64,000 nt of DNA from Lyngbya aestuarii BL J (GCF_000478195.2 NZ_AUZM01000029.1:1-64000); one strand, 5' to 3'; shown: positions 1 to 9,906, numbered from the stretch's first letter. Numbers and translations are program-made. The notes: a model not told the origin generated them from the letters alone.

Positions 1-272
1 AGGGATGGGGTGATATCAAAGCTGAACAATTTGATTTAGTCGGAAATGTTGTGGCGATCGGTCAAAAGCGTCAAGCTCAGTTGAATACGAATCAGTTAAC
101 TTGGTCTACATCCCAACAACAGTTTCAGGCTCAAGGTAATGTTGTTTACCGTCAAATTGATCCACCTTTGACTTTAAGGGGAAATCGAGCAGTGGGTGAG
201 TTTACCAGTGATACCATTGTGGTGACTGGGGATCAAAGCGGGGGTCAGGTTGTGACTGAGTTTGTTCCTTAA
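1..272 (+). CDS. LptC-like LPS-export protein, C-terminal fragment
   Basis: This is the 3' end of a gene that enters from the left; the frame is open from base 3 and stops at 270-272. The visible ~89 residues form short beta-strand repeats with alternating hydrophobic residues (VGNVVAIG, QAQGNVVYR, GNRAVGEF, TIVVTGDQ), the pattern of OstA/LptA/LptC beta-jellyroll domains that carry lipopolysaccharide across the periplasm. Cyanobacterial LptC proteins are long and end in this kind of repeat. No start, signal anchor or full domain can be seen, so LptC versus another OstA-like protein is inferred from resemblance. Confidence 0.6.
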   Translation, partial: GWGDIKAEQFDLVGNVVAIGQKRQAQLNTNQLTWSTSQQQFQAQGNVVYRQIDPPLTLRGNRAVGEFTSDTIVVTGDQSGGQVVTEFVP

Positions 273-307
273 CAGGAGTTCTCCAAACAAACAAAACCGA
301 ATAGAAA

Positions 308-331
308 GGGGTACAACAGTTGTTATACCCC
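308..331 (-). terminator. Rho-independent terminator of clpC
   Basis: A hairpin with GGGGTA (308-313) pairing TACCCC (326-331) lies between the convergent ends of the LptC-like gene and clpC. On the minus strand the stem is followed by TTTCTATT, a modest U-rich tail, so it best fits clpC termination. It may also serve the plus-strand gene. Confidence 0.6.
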
Positions 332-389
332 TGATTAAATTTATGAGATGTTACTCAAGTTGAGCTAGAGATAGCTCAACAGTAACTGA

Positions 390-2867
390 TTATTCAGCCG
401 TTTGCGGTAACAATTCCCGCTTTTCTTTTTCTCCTTGGGCAACTGTGACTTGACCCTCTCCATCGACATCAACAACGGCGGTATCGCCCTCACCGATGCG
501 ACCTGAGAGAATTTCTTCAGCCAAGCTATCTTCGAGTAAGCGCATGATCGCCCGACGTAAGGGACGAGCGCCGTAGCTGGGGTTGTAACCTTCCTCAACT
601 AAGCGTTCATTGAACCGATCAGTGATTTCCAACTTAATGCCTTTTTCCGTCAGACGACGAAAGACTTCGTTGAGCATAATCACCGCAATTTCCTTAACCT
701 CATCCTTCGTCAATTGACGGAAGACAATAATCTCATCGAGACGGTTGAGGAATTCTGGACGGAAGTATTGCTTCAGTTCTTCGTTAACCAAGTTACGAAT
801 CCGATGATACTGAGCATCAGATTCATTTTCGGAGAACTCAAATCCTAAACCACCGCCACCTTTTTCGATCACCTTCGATCCAATGTTGGAGGTCATAATG
901 ATCAAGGTATTTTTGAAGTCTACCGTGCGACCTTTCGCATCAGTCAAGCGTCCGTCTTCTAAAATTTGTAGCAACATATTGAAGACATCGGGGTGGGCTT
1001 TTTCGATTTCGTCGAATAGAACCCCCGTGTAAGGACGCCGACGCACGGCTTCAGTCAGTTGACCGCCTTCGTTGTACCCGACATAACCGGGAGGCGAACC
1101 GATCAGCTTAGAAACGGTATGACGTTCCATGAACTCAGACATATCTAAGCGAATCATTGCTTCTTCTGATCCGAAGAAGTAAGTCGCTAAGGCTTTGGTG
1201 AGTTCTGTTTTACCCACTCCAGTTGGGCCAGAGAAGATAAAGCTGGCAATCGGTCGATTGGGGTTCTTTAAGCCCACCCGAGCGCGACGAATGGCGCGAG
1301 AAACCGCTTTAACCGCTTCTTCTTGACCAATTAAACGCTGATGCAGGGTATCTTCCATGTGCAGCAGCTTTTCAGACTCAGACTCGGTGAGTTTATTCAC
1401 CGGAATTCCTGTCCAACTGGCGACGATGTGGGCGATATCTTCTTCCGTTACCATCGGGGAATCATCCTCTGTGGTATTGGTTTCAGATTTCTTGGTTTGG
1501 GCGATCGCTCGAATTTGAGACTTGATTTCCATTTCGCGATCGCGAAGTTCTCCGGCCCGGTCAAAGTCTTGGGAACGAACTGAATCGTCTTTTTCTTTGA
1601 GAACCTGACGCAGTTCTTTATCGAGTTCTTTGGCCGCGGGAGGCAGTTGGGAGTTAATCAAACGGACGCGAGATCCGGCTTCATCGATCAAGTCAATCGC
1701 TTTATCGGGTAAATAGCGATCGCTGATATATCGATCTGAGAGTTTCGCGGCAGCTTCTAGGGCCTCGTCGAGAATTTTCAGCTTGTGGTGCTGTTCATAG
1801 CGTTCGCGCAGACCATAGAGAATCTCAACGGTTTCACTGACGCTCGGTTCACCGACCATCACGGGTTGGAAACGGCGTTCTAAGGCGGCATCCCGTTCGA
1901 TGTGCTTGCGGTACTCATCAAGGGTCGTTGCACCGATACATTGCAATTCTCCTCGCGCCAAAGCGGGTTTGAGGATATTTGCCGCATCAATTGCCCCTTC
2001 TGCTGCTCCCGCACCGATCAGGGTGTGAACTTCGTCAATCACCAGGATGACATTACCCGCCGAGCGGATCTCATCCATAATTTTCTTCAGTCGTTCTTCA
2101 AATTCCCCTCTATACTTGGTTCCGGCGACCAATAAACCAATATCGAGAGTAACGACCCGCTTTTCTTCTAAAATGTCGGGAATGTCGTTTTGGGCAATCC
2201 GTTGGGCTAATCCTTCGGCGATCGCCGTTTTACCGACTCCCGGTTCTCCGATTAAAACTGGGTTATTTTTCGTCCGGCGACCCAGAATTTGGATCACCCG
2301 TTCGATTTCTTTCTGACGACCGACAACGGGATCAAGCTTCCCTTCGGCTGCCATTTGGGTTAAATTCGAGCCGAACTCGTCTAAGGTCGGTGTCTTCGTG
2401 CGGCTACCACTGCCTCCGGCTGTCACTTCGGCAGTTTCTCCGAGCATCCGAATCACCTGAGTTCTGACTTTCGAGAGGTCAACTCCTAGATTTTCCAGGA
2501 CTCTAGCGGCTACCCCTTCTCCTTCACGGATCAGGCCAAGAAGGAGATGTTCAGTACCAATATAGTTATGCCCCAGTTGGCGAGCTTCTTCTAGGGAGAG
2601 TTCAAGAACACGCTTGGCACGGGGGGTAAAGGGAATTTCGACGGCGACAAATCCCGAACCCCGACCGATGATCTTTTCGACCTCAATGCGAGCGTCTTTG
2701 AGGTTAACCCCCATCGACTTCAGCACCTTGGCCGCAACGCCTGTTCCTTCCCCGATCAGACCTAGAAGAATCTGCTCGGTTCCGACGAAGTTATGACCCA
2801 GGCGACGTGCTTCCTCCTGGGCTAACATGATTACTTTAATTGCTTTTTCTGTGAAGCGTTCAAACAT
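390..2867 (-). CDS. clpC: ClpC, Hsp100 AAA+ unfoldase of the Clp protease
   Basis: 825 aa, the normal length for cyanobacterial/plastid ClpC. Two Clp-N repeats (about residues 1-145) carry the paired GTEQILLGL / GTEHLLLGL motifs. The first AAA+ domain has Walker A GEPGVGKT at 207-214. A UVR-type helical segment (about 425-460) is the middle domain, and the second AAA+ domain has GPTGVGKT and the D2 C-terminal domain. It unfolds substrates and feeds them to ClpP/ClpR, with roles in photosystem and stress proteostasis. Start ATG at 2867 has a GGTGG-like ribosome-binding stretch upstream. An inverted repeat lies 31-50 bases before the start. Confidence 0.97.
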   Translation of the reverse strand: MFERFTEKAIKVIMLAQEEARRLGHNFVGTEQILLGLIGEGTGVAAKVLKSMGVNLKDARIEVEKIIGRGSGFVAVEIPFTPRAKRVLELSLEEARQLGHNYIGTEHLLLGLIREGEGVAARVLENLGVDLSKVRTQVIRMLGETAEVTAGGSGSRTKTPTLDEFGSNLTQMAAEGKLDPVVGRQKEIERVIQILGRRTKNNPVLIGEPGVGKTAIAEGLAQRIAQNDIPDILEEKRVVTLDIGLLVAGTKYRGEFEERLKKIMDEIRSAGNVILVIDEVHTLIGAGAAEGAIDAANILKPALARGELQCIGATTLDEYRKHIERDAALERRFQPVMVGEPSVSETVEILYGLRERYEQHHKLKILDEALEAAAKLSDRYISDRYLPDKAIDLIDEAGSRVRLINSQLPPAAKELDKELRQVLKEKDDSVRSQDFDRAGELRDREMEIKSQIRAIAQTKKSETNTTEDDSPMVTEEDIAHIVASWTGIPVNKLTESESEKLLHMEDTLHQRLIGQEEAVKAVSRAIRRARVGLKNPNRPIASFIFSGPTGVGKTELTKALATYFFGSEEAMIRLDMSEFMERHTVSKLIGSPPGYVGYNEGGQLTEAVRRRPYTGVLFDEIEKAHPDVFNMLLQILEDGRLTDAKGRTVDFKNTLIIMTSNIGSKVIEKGGGGLGFEFSENESDAQYHRIRNLVNEELKQYFRPEFLNRLDEIIVFRQLTKDEVKEIAVIMLNEVFRRLTEKGIKLEITDRFNERLVEEGYNPSYGARPLRRAIMRLLEDSLAEEILSGRIGEGDTAVVDVDGEGQVTVAQGEKEKRELLPQTAE

Positions 2868-3573
2868 GGCAAATTTCCACCACCTGCTGCATACCCGTTA
2901 CGCTAATTTTAGCGTGACACTTTCAACTCCCGAAAAATTAAATGATCTTAAATAATGTTTAATTTTTCTGGGGTAGCCTCTAGTTCGGGGCTGAATCGTC
3001 TGATGCAACTGGAAAAATCCAATTGAGGAGTAGACTGACAACCTTTCCCTTTTAGCCTGTGAAGATTTCTCTTCGTTGGATCTGATTCTTGTCTGTTTAT
3101 CCGTTGATCCTCACTGGGCAGTTGTGCTGATTTCTCAGGAACAAGTTTGCCGAATTTTAAGAATCAATTCTCTGTCTAAGGTATCCAAAGAATTACTGTA
3201 ACGGAGAACACAGACCACGCCTGTTCAACTGATACTCTCGGATGAATTTCAACCTCTGTTGAAGTCAACACCGAGTGTCTAAGTTTATAGAGCCAACCTA
3301 CTTTGAACTGAATTTTCATTCTGTATAGAGGTTGTCTCTCTGTCACTTCTTAAAACACAGTTTGTTTTAGATTTAATGATGGATTCTAGCACAATCACTT
3401 TGGGGATGGTTCGGGTTTCTTTGTTGAACGGATTGCTAACCTAACGGATTAGAGATGTCCCACAAGCTTACCCAAAGTCAATGAATCAGCGATTGTCGAA
3501 CCCACCGGAATCAACCGGAATCCATGGAGTAAACTGATGCTGAATGCAAATTTTCTTAAACTTCCTTTTAATC
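2868..3573. other. Long intergenic region upstream of clpC
   Basis: About 700 bases between the clpC start and the end of rimI. Apart from the inverted repeat at 2898-2917 I see no credible open frame, tRNA or strong hairpin. It presumably holds the clpC promoter and a long untranslated leader; no -35/-10 pair stands out. Confidence 0.5.
2898..2917 (-). promoter_or_regulatory. Inverted repeat in clpC 5' leader
   Basis: TTACGCTAA (2898-2906) and TTAGCGTGA (2909-2917) form an imperfect inverted repeat (8 of 9 pairs) with a 2-base spacer, 31 bases upstream of the clpC start. It could be an operator or a leader hairpin. It does not match the CIRCE consensus. Confidence 0.35.
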
Positions 3574-4179
3574 TTAATGTTTTTTAGAGTAAGGTTGGCG
3601 TGAACGATCACAAATCTGTTGATACCAACTCCCCAAAGTGCGGCTAAACTCACGATGCTGTAAGCCGCTTCTCCAGAGAATGAGAGCATCTTCTCCGGTA
3701 TCAGAATAATAATGGTGTCGGCGTCCGGCTTCTTTAAACCCAAATTTACGGTAAAGAGCCAGGGCTTTGTCGTTAGACACTCGGACTTCTAAGGTTGCTC
3801 GTTCAAGTTGACGATGCCAAGCTGACTTCAGTAACGCATACAACAACCCTTGTCCTAAGCCTTGTCCCTGATAATCGGGATGAATCAATAGTAAAGTAAT
3901 ATGAGCTTCCTCTAAAATCGCCCACAGACAGCCAACGCCCACCAGAGTCTGCTCGGGTCTTAAAGGGGAATCTTGCACCTCAAATCTTAAATTTTGCCCC
4001 CTGACAGTAGGAGTCGCACCGTCCTCAACCACCACCCAGGCCAGCAAATCACTATTGGGACTGTCTAGCTCCCGTTGATAACCGGACTGTGTCCATAGTC
4101 CCCCTAAACACTGCTGATCCAGTTCAACAGCAGCAGGAAGCTGTTCAGAAGTTAAAGATTGAAGTTCTAACCAAACCAC
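3574..4179 (-). CDS. rimI: RimI-like GNAT N-acetyltransferase
   Basis: 201 aa GNAT-fold protein. The acetyl-CoA pyrophosphate loop is visible as YQGQGLGQGLL, followed by the typical helix and the VRVSNDKALALYRKFGF motif of RimI-type N-alpha-acetyltransferases, which acetylate the N-terminal alanine of ribosomal protein S18 and related targets. The C-terminal ~45 residues extend past the core fold. The start is GTG at 4177-4179; no better ATG is in frame. It is transcribed away from lysA, from a shared upstream region. Substrate specificity cannot be read from sequence, so rimI is a family name here. Confidence 0.75.
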   Translation of the reverse strand: MVWLELQSLTSEQLPAAVELDQQCLGGLWTQSGYQRELDSPNSDLLAWVVVEDGATPTVRGQNLRFEVQDSPLRPEQTLVGVGCLWAILEEAHITLLLIHPDYQGQGLGQGLLYALLKSAWHRQLERATLEVRVSNDKALALYRKFGFKEAGRRHHYYSDTGEDALILWRSGLQHREFSRTLGSWYQQICDRSRQPYSKKH

Positions 4180-4291
4180 GTTGAAATCACTCTTGCTATG
4201 TCGGGTGTCGGCTCAATTTTAACGATCAGTCGGTCAAATTTTCCGCTTTCCGTTTTGAGAAAATGTTCAGTTGGAAAGCGAAGCTCGATGA

Positions 4292-4319
4292 TTGTTTAGT
4301 CCAGATTTTGATGTACAAT
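4292..4319 (+). promoter_or_regulatory. Promoter of the lysA structured leader RNA
   Basis: TTGTTT at 4292-4297 and TACAAT at 4314-4319, separated by 16 bases, form a good sigma-70-type promoter. Transcription would start near 4326, exactly where the 5' arm of the structured RNA begins. Confidence 0.6.
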
Positions 4320-4325
4320 CAAATT

Positions 4326-4518
4326 GGTCATTGACCCGCCTGAGCGCGTACCGCCCAGTTCACATAAGCTGAAACCCACTGTACACTAAGTTCGTGTATG
4401 GGGTGGATGCCCAAAAAAGATTCTAACAACCGGGGAGCAAAGCTGACCTCGGTTAGCCGTGGCAATGACCCTGTAAAACCGGAAGTGACCATGCCGTTGG
4501 GCGGGTAGTGGCGTGACC
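4326..4518 (+). ncRNA. Structured leader or 6S-like RNA upstream of lysA
   Basis: A ~190-nt segment closed by a long-range stem: GGTCA (4326-4330) pairs TGACC (4514-4518), and ACCCGCC (4334-4340) pairs GGCGGGT (4500-4506). Inside are three hairpins: TACAC/GTGTA (4382-4386, 4394-4398) extended by CCAC/GTGG; CTAA+CCGGGG (4423-4435) with CCTCGG+TTAG (4447-4456); and GGCA/TGCC (4461-4464, 4492-4495). It starts just after a promoter. Size and closed-stem form resemble 6S RNA, but the 3' arm overlaps the lysA GTG start at 4513, which equally suits a cis-acting leader. No Rfam family is recognised with certainty. Confidence 0.5.
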
Positions 4519-5928
4519 GAGATTAACTCAATATACACAAGCGTGGAAAACTCAGGACTCCAATATCTACCTCAATCAACACAGATCCCCGAAACTCGCT
4601 CACCGAATCAGGAACTTTTACCTTTGAGCGCTCGGGTCAACGATCACGATCACCTGGAAATTGGTGGCTGTGATGTCAAGCTTCTGGTGGAGCGATTTGG
4701 CTCACCTCTCTACATTGTAGACGAACAAACCCTACGTGCGGCTTGTTGCCAGTATCGAGAAGCTTTAGCGCGTTATTATCCAGGTGAATCTCTTGTTCTC
4801 TATGCCTCGAAAGCCTGGAGTTGTTTGGCGATTTGTGCTTTAGTCGCATCAGAAGGCTTGGGTTTAGATGTGGTTTCGGGGGGTGAACTCTACACCGCGA
4901 TCACCGCTAATGTTGATCCCAAGACGCTCTATTTACACGGAAATAATAAATCTAGAGATGAGATCCTCTTGGCTATAGAGACGGGTTGCACGATTGTGAT
5001 CGACAATTGGCTAGACTTACAAATGCTGGCTCAGTTGTCGGAACAGAGATCAACTCAAACTCCAATTCGAGTGATGGTTCGTTTGACACCGGGAATTGAA
5101 TGTCACACCCATGAGTATATCCGCACTGGGCATCTTGACAGCAAATTTGGCTTTGATCCCAATCAATTTGATGCGGTTTTTAGCGCTATCGCTCAACAAC
5201 CTGGGCTGAGTTGTGTGGGTTTACACGCTCACATTGGTTCTCAGATCTTTGAACTTCAACCTCATGGAGATCTAGCCAGTGTGATTGTTGATGCGATCAC
5301 CAAAGCCAGTCAATATGGCTTAAATATTACTGAAGTGAATGTGGGCGGGGGATTGGGAATTCGCTATACGGAAGCTGATGATCCTCCCAGTATTGAGACT
5401 TGGGCGAAAACAGTTTGTCAAGCGATGGTTAAAGCCTGTCAACAGCAGAATATTGAACTTCCCAAGCTGTTGTGTGAACCCGGACGATCAATTGTTGGGC
5501 CTGCTTGTATCACAGCTTATACGGTTGGTTCTCAAAAACAAATTCCAGGAATTCGCACCTATGTTGCTGTAGATGGGGGAATGTCGGATAATCCCCGACC
5601 GATTACCTATCAATCTGTTTATCGAGTCGTGCTAGTCAACCGGATGTCTGCTCCTTTAAGCGAAACCGTAACAGTCGCCGGAAAACATTGTGAGTCAGGG
5701 GATATTGTCATCAAAGATGCTCAATTACCACCCTGTGAACCGGGTGATATTTTGGCGGTTCTGGCAACGGGAGCTTACAATTACAGCATGGCTTCTAACT
5801 ACAATCGCTTATCTCGACCTGCGGCAGTTTTAGTCTCCGGAGGAGAGTGTAACCTGATTTTAGAACGAGAAACCTATGAAGACCTAATTCGGCAAGATCG
5901 TTTACCAGAACGACTCGCTGCATTGTAA
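4513..5928 (+). CDS. lysA: Diaminopimelate decarboxylase (lysine biosynthesis)
   Basis: 471 aa fold-III PLP enzyme that decarboxylates meso-diaminopimelate to lysine. The PLP lysine is K100 in LYASKAW. Also visible are HAHIGSQ, the glycine loop GGGLG, the phosphate-binding CEPGRS and the C-terminal KHCESGD motif that supplies the catalytic cysteine across the dimer. The start is GTG at 4513; the only nearby upstream ATG (4491) is followed by an in-frame stop. Its ~40-residue N-terminal extension ahead of the core is usual in cyanobacteria. The start codon lies inside the closing stem of the upstream structured RNA. cdaA and uppS follow on the same strand. Confidence 0.95.
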   Translation: MTEINSIYTSVENSGLQYLPQSTQIPETRSPNQELLPLSARVNDHDHLEIGGCDVKLLVERFGSPLYIVDEQTLRAACCQYREALARYYPGESLVLYASKAWSCLAICALVASEGLGLDVVSGGELYTAITANVDPKTLYLHGNNKSRDEILLAIETGCTIVIDNWLDLQMLAQLSEQRSTQTPIRVMVRLTPGIECHTHEYIRTGHLDSKFGFDPNQFDAVFSAIAQQPGLSCVGLHAHIGSQIFELQPHGDLASVIVDAITKASQYGLNITEVNVGGGLGIRYTEADDPPSIETWAKTVCQAMVKACQQQNIELPKLLCEPGRSIVGPACITAYTVGSQKQIPGIRTYVAVDGGMSDNPRPITYQSVYRVVLVNRMSAPLSETVTVAGKHCESGDIVIKDAQLPPCEPGDILAVLATGAYNYSMASNYNRLSRPAAVLVSGGECNLILERETYEDLIRQDRLPERLAAL

Positions 5929-6165
5929 GGGACAATAAGGAACGGTGCTGAGTGCGATTCACTCAAAAAGGGATTGAATTGGAGGTCAAGCGTTACTCTC
6001 TGCGGTGACGATTTTGGAGTTATTGTTATTCTCTTTGAGGAAAGCCGAAAGCAATTGGCTCAAACCCTTCTCAATCTGAGGTAACGGTTTCCGAATGCAC
6101 TCGACCTTCCAACAGTTCACTTTGTACCATAGATAAGACCACTTAGCTCAATCTCATCAAGTTCA

Positions 6166-7083
6166 ATGAAATCGGGTCCTAGTAATGACCCTGGCTGGAT
6201 GCAGTCCTGGTTAGTTCATAGTATTGATATTGGACTGGTCTTTGCTGTCGCGTACATGGTGCTAGTCATCATTGGAGAGCGTCGAACGCTGTGGATGGTC
6301 AGGGGGTTTATCATCCTGATGCTGGCTACAGCGATCAGCAACTGGGCAAATTTGAGACTGTTATCAATCGCCCTCAATAGTCTAGTGACGGGTTCTGCGG
6401 TAGCAATGGCTGTAATGTTGCAGTCGGAATTTCGCCAGTTTCTAGAACAATTGGGTCGAGGGGAAGTTTTACAACTGTTTGGACGAGGGCGTAAAGCGAT
6501 TCCCGAACCCGATAGCGTTATTGATCAGATCGTGGAAGCCGTTAAAGAGTTATCCCAAAACCGTACAGGTGCTTTAATTATCATCGAAACGGGAAGTCCT
6601 ATTGATGAACGGGATTTTTCCGTACCGGGTGTCAAGCTTAATGCTGAAGTGTCTAAAGAACTACTACAAACTCTCTTTCAACCCAAAACCTTACTGCATG
6701 ATGGTGCGGTATTGATTCGAGCGTCTCGCGTTTCGGCAGCAGGTGTTATTTTACCCCTATCGGAACGGATGGCTTCTCGACAACTCGGAACTCGTCACCG
6801 AGCGGCGATGGGGATTACAGAGCGAGTCGCTAAATGTTTATGTATTGTTGTATCGGAAGAAACCGGATCAATTTCACTTGCAGAAAAAGGTGTTCTGAAT
6901 CGACCCCTAACGAGCAGTAAACTAAAGGAACTACTAGAGGCTCGCTCGTTTCCGTCTGGTGATGACAGAAAAACAGCTCCCATCTCAATTGGAAGTCTTA
7001 AACGCCAGATTGGATCAAAGGGATGGGCATTAATATCGCGGGTGTTTCGTCTTCGTTCATCAGCTTCTCGGGAGAAACAATGA
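6166..7083 (+). CDS. cdaA: Membrane diadenylate cyclase CdaA (c-di-AMP synthase)
   Basis: 305 aa. Three hydrophobic N-terminal segments (about residues 16-37, 43-60, 66-85) precede a coiled linker and a DAC (DisA_N) domain. The catalytic DGA is at 179-181 ([10 protein letters not shown]) and the RHR motif at 210-212, so the enzyme should be active, condensing two ATP into c-di-AMP. c-di-AMP controls potassium and osmotic balance and day/night metabolism in cyanobacteria. The gene ends inside the uppS start (ATGA overlap), so the two are translationally coupled. An in-frame ATG at residue 12 is an alternative start. There is no CdaR-like YbbR gene beside it in this window. Confidence 0.92.
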   Translation: MKSGPSNDPGWMQSWLVHSIDIGLVFAVAYMVLVIIGERRTLWMVRGFIILMLATAISNWANLRLLSIALNSLVTGSAVAMAVMLQSEFRQFLEQLGRGEVLQLFGRGRKAIPEPDSVIDQIVEAVKELSQNRTGALIIIETGSPIDERDFSVPGVKLNAEVSKELLQTLFQPKTLLHDGAVLIRASRVSAAGVILPLSERMASRQLGTRHRAAMGITERVAKCLCIVVSEETGSISLAEKGVLNRPLTSSKLKELLEARSFPSGDDRKTAPISIGSLKRQIGSKGWALISRVFRLRSSASREKQ

Positions 7084-7829
7084 CTGCAAAGCAAAGGGTT
7101 GTATACGAGTTACCTGCCGACCTCGATCCCAACCGACTGCCTAAACATATTGCCGTCATTATGGATGGTAATGGTCGTTGGGCTAAACGTCGGGGATGGC
7201 CGCGTACAATGGGTCATCGTCAGGGGGTAGAAACGCTCAAAGAACTGCTGCGCTGCTGTCGGGATTGGGGGATTGAAGCCTTAACCGCTTATGCGTTTTC
7301 TACGGAAAACTGGGGCCGTCCGCTCGAAGAAGTGGATTTTTTAATGGCTTTGTTTGAGCGTGTACTGATGCGGGAACTGCGCGAGATGATGGAGGAGGAG
7401 GTGCGAATTCAGTTCGTGGGGAATTTGAATGCTTTACCAACTTCTTTGCAAGCCAAGATTGAAGAATCTAGGGAGTCTACGCGCAACAATCACGGCATTT
7501 TATTTAACGTGGCAACGAATTACGGGGGACGTCAAGAAATTATCCGGGCTTGTCAGGAAATTGCGAGTCAAGTTCAGCAAGGACAATTAAATCCTGATGA
7601 TATAGATGAAGTTTTATTTGAAAAACATCTTTATACCGCCGGATTGTCTCACCCCGATTTGCTGATTCGCACCAGTGGAGAAATGCGGATTAGTAATTTC
7701 TTACTTTGGCAAATGGCTTATGCTGAAATTTATGTCACTGATACCTTATGGCCAGATTTTGACAGCTCAGAATTTCATCTAGCCTTGTGTTCCTATCAAA
7801 AACGTGATCGACGGTTTGGTAAGGTCTAA
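7080..7829 (+). CDS. uppS: Undecaprenyl (di-trans,poly-cis) diphosphate synthase
   Basis: 249 aa cis-prenyltransferase that extends farnesyl diphosphate with isopentenyl units to make the C55 carrier lipid for peptidoglycan and surface glycans. The signature MDGNGRWA is at 28-35 with catalytic D29. NYGGRQEI and the C-terminal [15 protein letters not shown] motif that binds isopentenyl diphosphate are present. I chose ATG 7080 because it overlaps the cdaA stop and has GGAG 8 bases upstream. The frame stays open upstream, but homologues begin near here. Coupling to cdaA links c-di-AMP synthesis to cell-wall lipid supply. Confidence 0.95.
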   Translation: MTAKQRVVYELPADLDPNRLPKHIAVIMDGNGRWAKRRGWPRTMGHRQGVETLKELLRCCRDWGIEALTAYAFSTENWGRPLEEVDFLMALFERVLMRELREMMEEEVRIQFVGNLNALPTSLQAKIEESRESTRNNHGILFNVATNYGGRQEIIRACQEIASQVQQGQLNPDDIDEVLFEKHLYTAGLSHPDLLIRTSGEMRISNFLLWQMAYAEIYVTDTLWPDFDSSEFHLALCSYQKRDRRFGKV

Positions 7830-7876
7830 ACTTGATCTAAACTAATCGTCAATAACGGTAAAAAGATCCAACGCTC

Positions 7877-8164
7877 TCATGGCCCTGTAAAAACAGCTTC
7901 TTCTATGTCCTGGCGACTCAGGGAATATTTAAAGGAGCGTTGGATATCTTGGTTTTCAACTCCCGCTTCGATGTAGCGAACTGAGATTTGCTCGACATCC
8001 AGCCAGAGTTGCGCTTTCCAGGTTGGTGTTTGTACAAACCAAGCATTTAGTTCTTTGGAGTCTTGTTGACAACCTTGCGATCGCAACCAGGCTTCGATTT
8101 TGGGAAGGGTATGATTGTATAAGGGGGTTTCTGGACTCGGGAGATCAAGATTGTCAAGAGCCAT
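7877..8164 (-). CDS. DUF3143 family protein
   Basis: 95 aa soluble protein of a family found almost only in cyanobacteria. The recognisable stretches are SPETPLYNHTLP near the N terminus, WLRSQGC, WKAQLWLDVEQISVRY and the terminal FKYSLSRQDIEEAVF. Function unknown. It lies 57 bases downstream of the J-domain gene on the same strand, an arrangement that recurs in cyanobacteria and suggests co-transcription. No signal peptide or membrane segment. Confidence 0.85.
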   Translation of the reverse strand: MALDNLDLPSPETPLYNHTLPKIEAWLRSQGCQQDSKELNAWFVQTPTWKAQLWLDVEQISVRYIEAGVENQDIQRSFKYSLSRQDIEEAVFTGP

Positions 8165-8221
8165 AACAGTTACGGTTGAGAGTTAAAAAGTTGAAAGTTT
8201 CAGAAATTTATTCTAACTTGT

Positions 8222-8776
8222 TTATCCATTGGGAATTATGAGAAGTCGCAGACTCCGAATCAAAACTCCGGGCGGCTGAATTGGTTCTAAGCTAAACTCT
8301 GAACGGGCTAAACCGATGGCGATCGCTAGAATTAGACAAGCGATTAAACTTAATGCCATCATTAATACGGCGAATAATTCTCCGGGTGATAAAGGCCGAT
8401 CTGTTGGATCGAGATAGGCCGAAGAAGAAGAACGGTTAGAGCCAGAACTCCTGGAATTCTCGAATGGATGAGAAGCTTGAATGACATTGTAACGAGAATA
8501 GCGAATTTTGAGATCATAAGCCTGACGACGTTCAGGATTACTGAGGGTAGCGTAGGCTTCATTAAGATGTTGAAATTTGGCTGTCGCGACGGTTTTTGAT
8601 AATTCTGTGGTGTCGGGATGATACTGCTTGCTGAGTTTTCTGTAGGCGCGACGAATTTCTATGGAGGAAGCGGAAGGATGAAGCCCGAGTAAACCATAGT
8701 AGGTTCCTACCCAAGAACGATGTCTTGAGGCTGATGATCTGTTCGTATAAGCTGAGTGAACGTTCTGACCCTTCAC
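8222..8776 (-). CDS. J-domain protein with C-terminal membrane anchor
   Basis: 184 aa. An N-terminal J domain (about residues 24-90) contains YYGLLGLHPSAS and the essential HPD tripeptide at 53-55, so it should stimulate an Hsp70/DnaK partner. A low-complexity Ser/Arg linker follows, then one hydrophobic helix (about 133-155, AVLMMALSLIACLILAIAIG) near the C terminus. There is no G/F region, zinc finger or substrate-binding domain, so this is a type III J protein that probably recruits DnaK to a membrane. It is upstream of, and probably co-transcribed with, the DUF3143 gene. Confidence 0.88.
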   Translation of the reverse strand: MKGQNVHSAYTNRSSASRHRSWVGTYYGLLGLHPSASSIEIRRAYRKLSKQYHPDTTELSKTVATAKFQHLNEAYATLSNPERRQAYDLKIRYSRYNVIQASHPFENSRSSGSNRSSSSAYLDPTDRPLSPGELFAVLMMALSLIACLILAIAIGLARSEFSLEPIQPPGVLIRSLRLLIIPNG

Positions 8777-9045
8777 AGTAATCTAAAGCTGAACAGAAGA
8801 TTTACAATTTGTTCACTATATTTTGACACTCTCCTCACAGATTCGCAAGCGATCGCCGTGAAATCCCCTTAACTGTTTTTTGATGAAACCGATCATCAAC
8901 TAATGACGAGTCTCTCTAATGTTTTGAGATTAAGACTGATTGGAATTATTCCATTGGGCAGAGAAGAAATACCTTTGTTCAACGTAATATTAACTTAAGC
9001 TTTATTGGATTATTCAGCAATAAACTCTCAAGAGGGTGATCATTT

Positions 9046-9906
9046 ATGCGTTGGCAATTGGGGCGGCGGAGTGACAATGTAGAGGATAGACGGGGAAGTT
9101 CGGCTGGGGGACGTGTAGCTGTCGGTGGAGGTATTGGTACTGTCCTTCTGGTGATTGCGGCTCTGTTTTTAGGGGTTGATCCGAGTATTATTTTTGAACA
9201 ATCAGTACCCTCTGAACAAAGTTCCTCTCCAGATTCTAGCGTAACTTCCGGTTCTCCAGAGGAGGAAGAATTAGTTGATTTTGTCTCTGTTGTTCTGGGT
9301 TATACCGAGGATACTTGGGATGAAATATTCCGTGAAAGAGGCGAAACTTATGTTGAACCCAAGTTAGTCTTATTTACTGATGCTGTTGAGTCGGCTTGTG
9401 GATATGCTCAAGCTGCGACAGGCCCTTTTTATTGTCCGCGTGATCAAAACGTTTATATTGATTTAGGCTTCTATAAACAACTAAAATATAATCTTAATGC
9501 ACCGGGGGATTTTGCTCAAGCTTATGTGATTGCTCATGAAGTCGGACACCATGTTCAGACGTTATTGGGGATTTCTCAACAGGTGAATAATTTACAACGT
9601 CAAGTTAATCGAGTTGAGGCTAATGAACTTTCGGTTCGACAAGAATTGCAGGCTGATTGTTTTGCTGGAGTTTGGGCAAATCGTACTCAAAAAGCCGAAC
9701 AAATTCTCGAACAAGGCGACATAGAAGAAGGGATTAATGCGGCGAGTAGTATTGGGGATGATCGTTTACAACGCCAAGCACAAGGTTATGTAGTACCGGA
9801 TTCGTTTACTCATGGAACTTCGGCTCAACGAGTGCGTTGGTTCAAGCAAGGTTTACAAACAGGAAATATAGATGAATGCAATACGTTTGCAACAGAAAGT
9901 TTGTGA
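9046..9906 (+). CDS. YpfJ-type neutral zinc metallopeptidase
   Basis: 286 aa, belonging to the putative neutral zinc metallopeptidase family (Pfam Zn_peptidase). A single membrane anchor at about residues 26-43 follows a short positively charged N terminus. A Ser/Pro-rich linker leads to the peptidase domain with the zinc motif HEVGHH at 164-169. RQELQADCFAGVWA supplies the likely third-ligand glutamate. The catalytic domain is predicted to face the periplasm. Substrates are unknown for the family. Monocistronic by spacing, with its own terminator just downstream. Confidence 0.9.
   Translation: MRWQLGRRSDNVEDRRGSSAGGRVAVGGGIGTVLLVIAALFLGVDPSIIFEQSVPSEQSSSPDSSVTSGSPEEEELVDFVSVVLGYTEDTWDEIFRERGETYVEPKLVLFTDAVESACGYAQAATGPFYCPRDQNVYIDLGFYKQLKYNLNAPGDFAQAYVIAHEVGHHVQTLLGISQQVNNLQRQVNRVEANELSVRQELQADCFAGVWANRTQKAEQILEQGDIEEGINAASSIGDDRLQRQAQGYVVPDSFTHGTSAQRVRWFKQGLQTGNIDECNTFATESL

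Noticed and set aside
4326-4518. Lysine (L-box) riboswitch
   Set aside because: The hallmark lysine-aptamer helices and core motifs are not visible. The structure is a closed stem with three short hairpins.
6795-7094. Minus-strand frame opposite cdaA
   Set aside because: It lies wholly antisense to an intact, well-conserved gene and has no recognisable motif.
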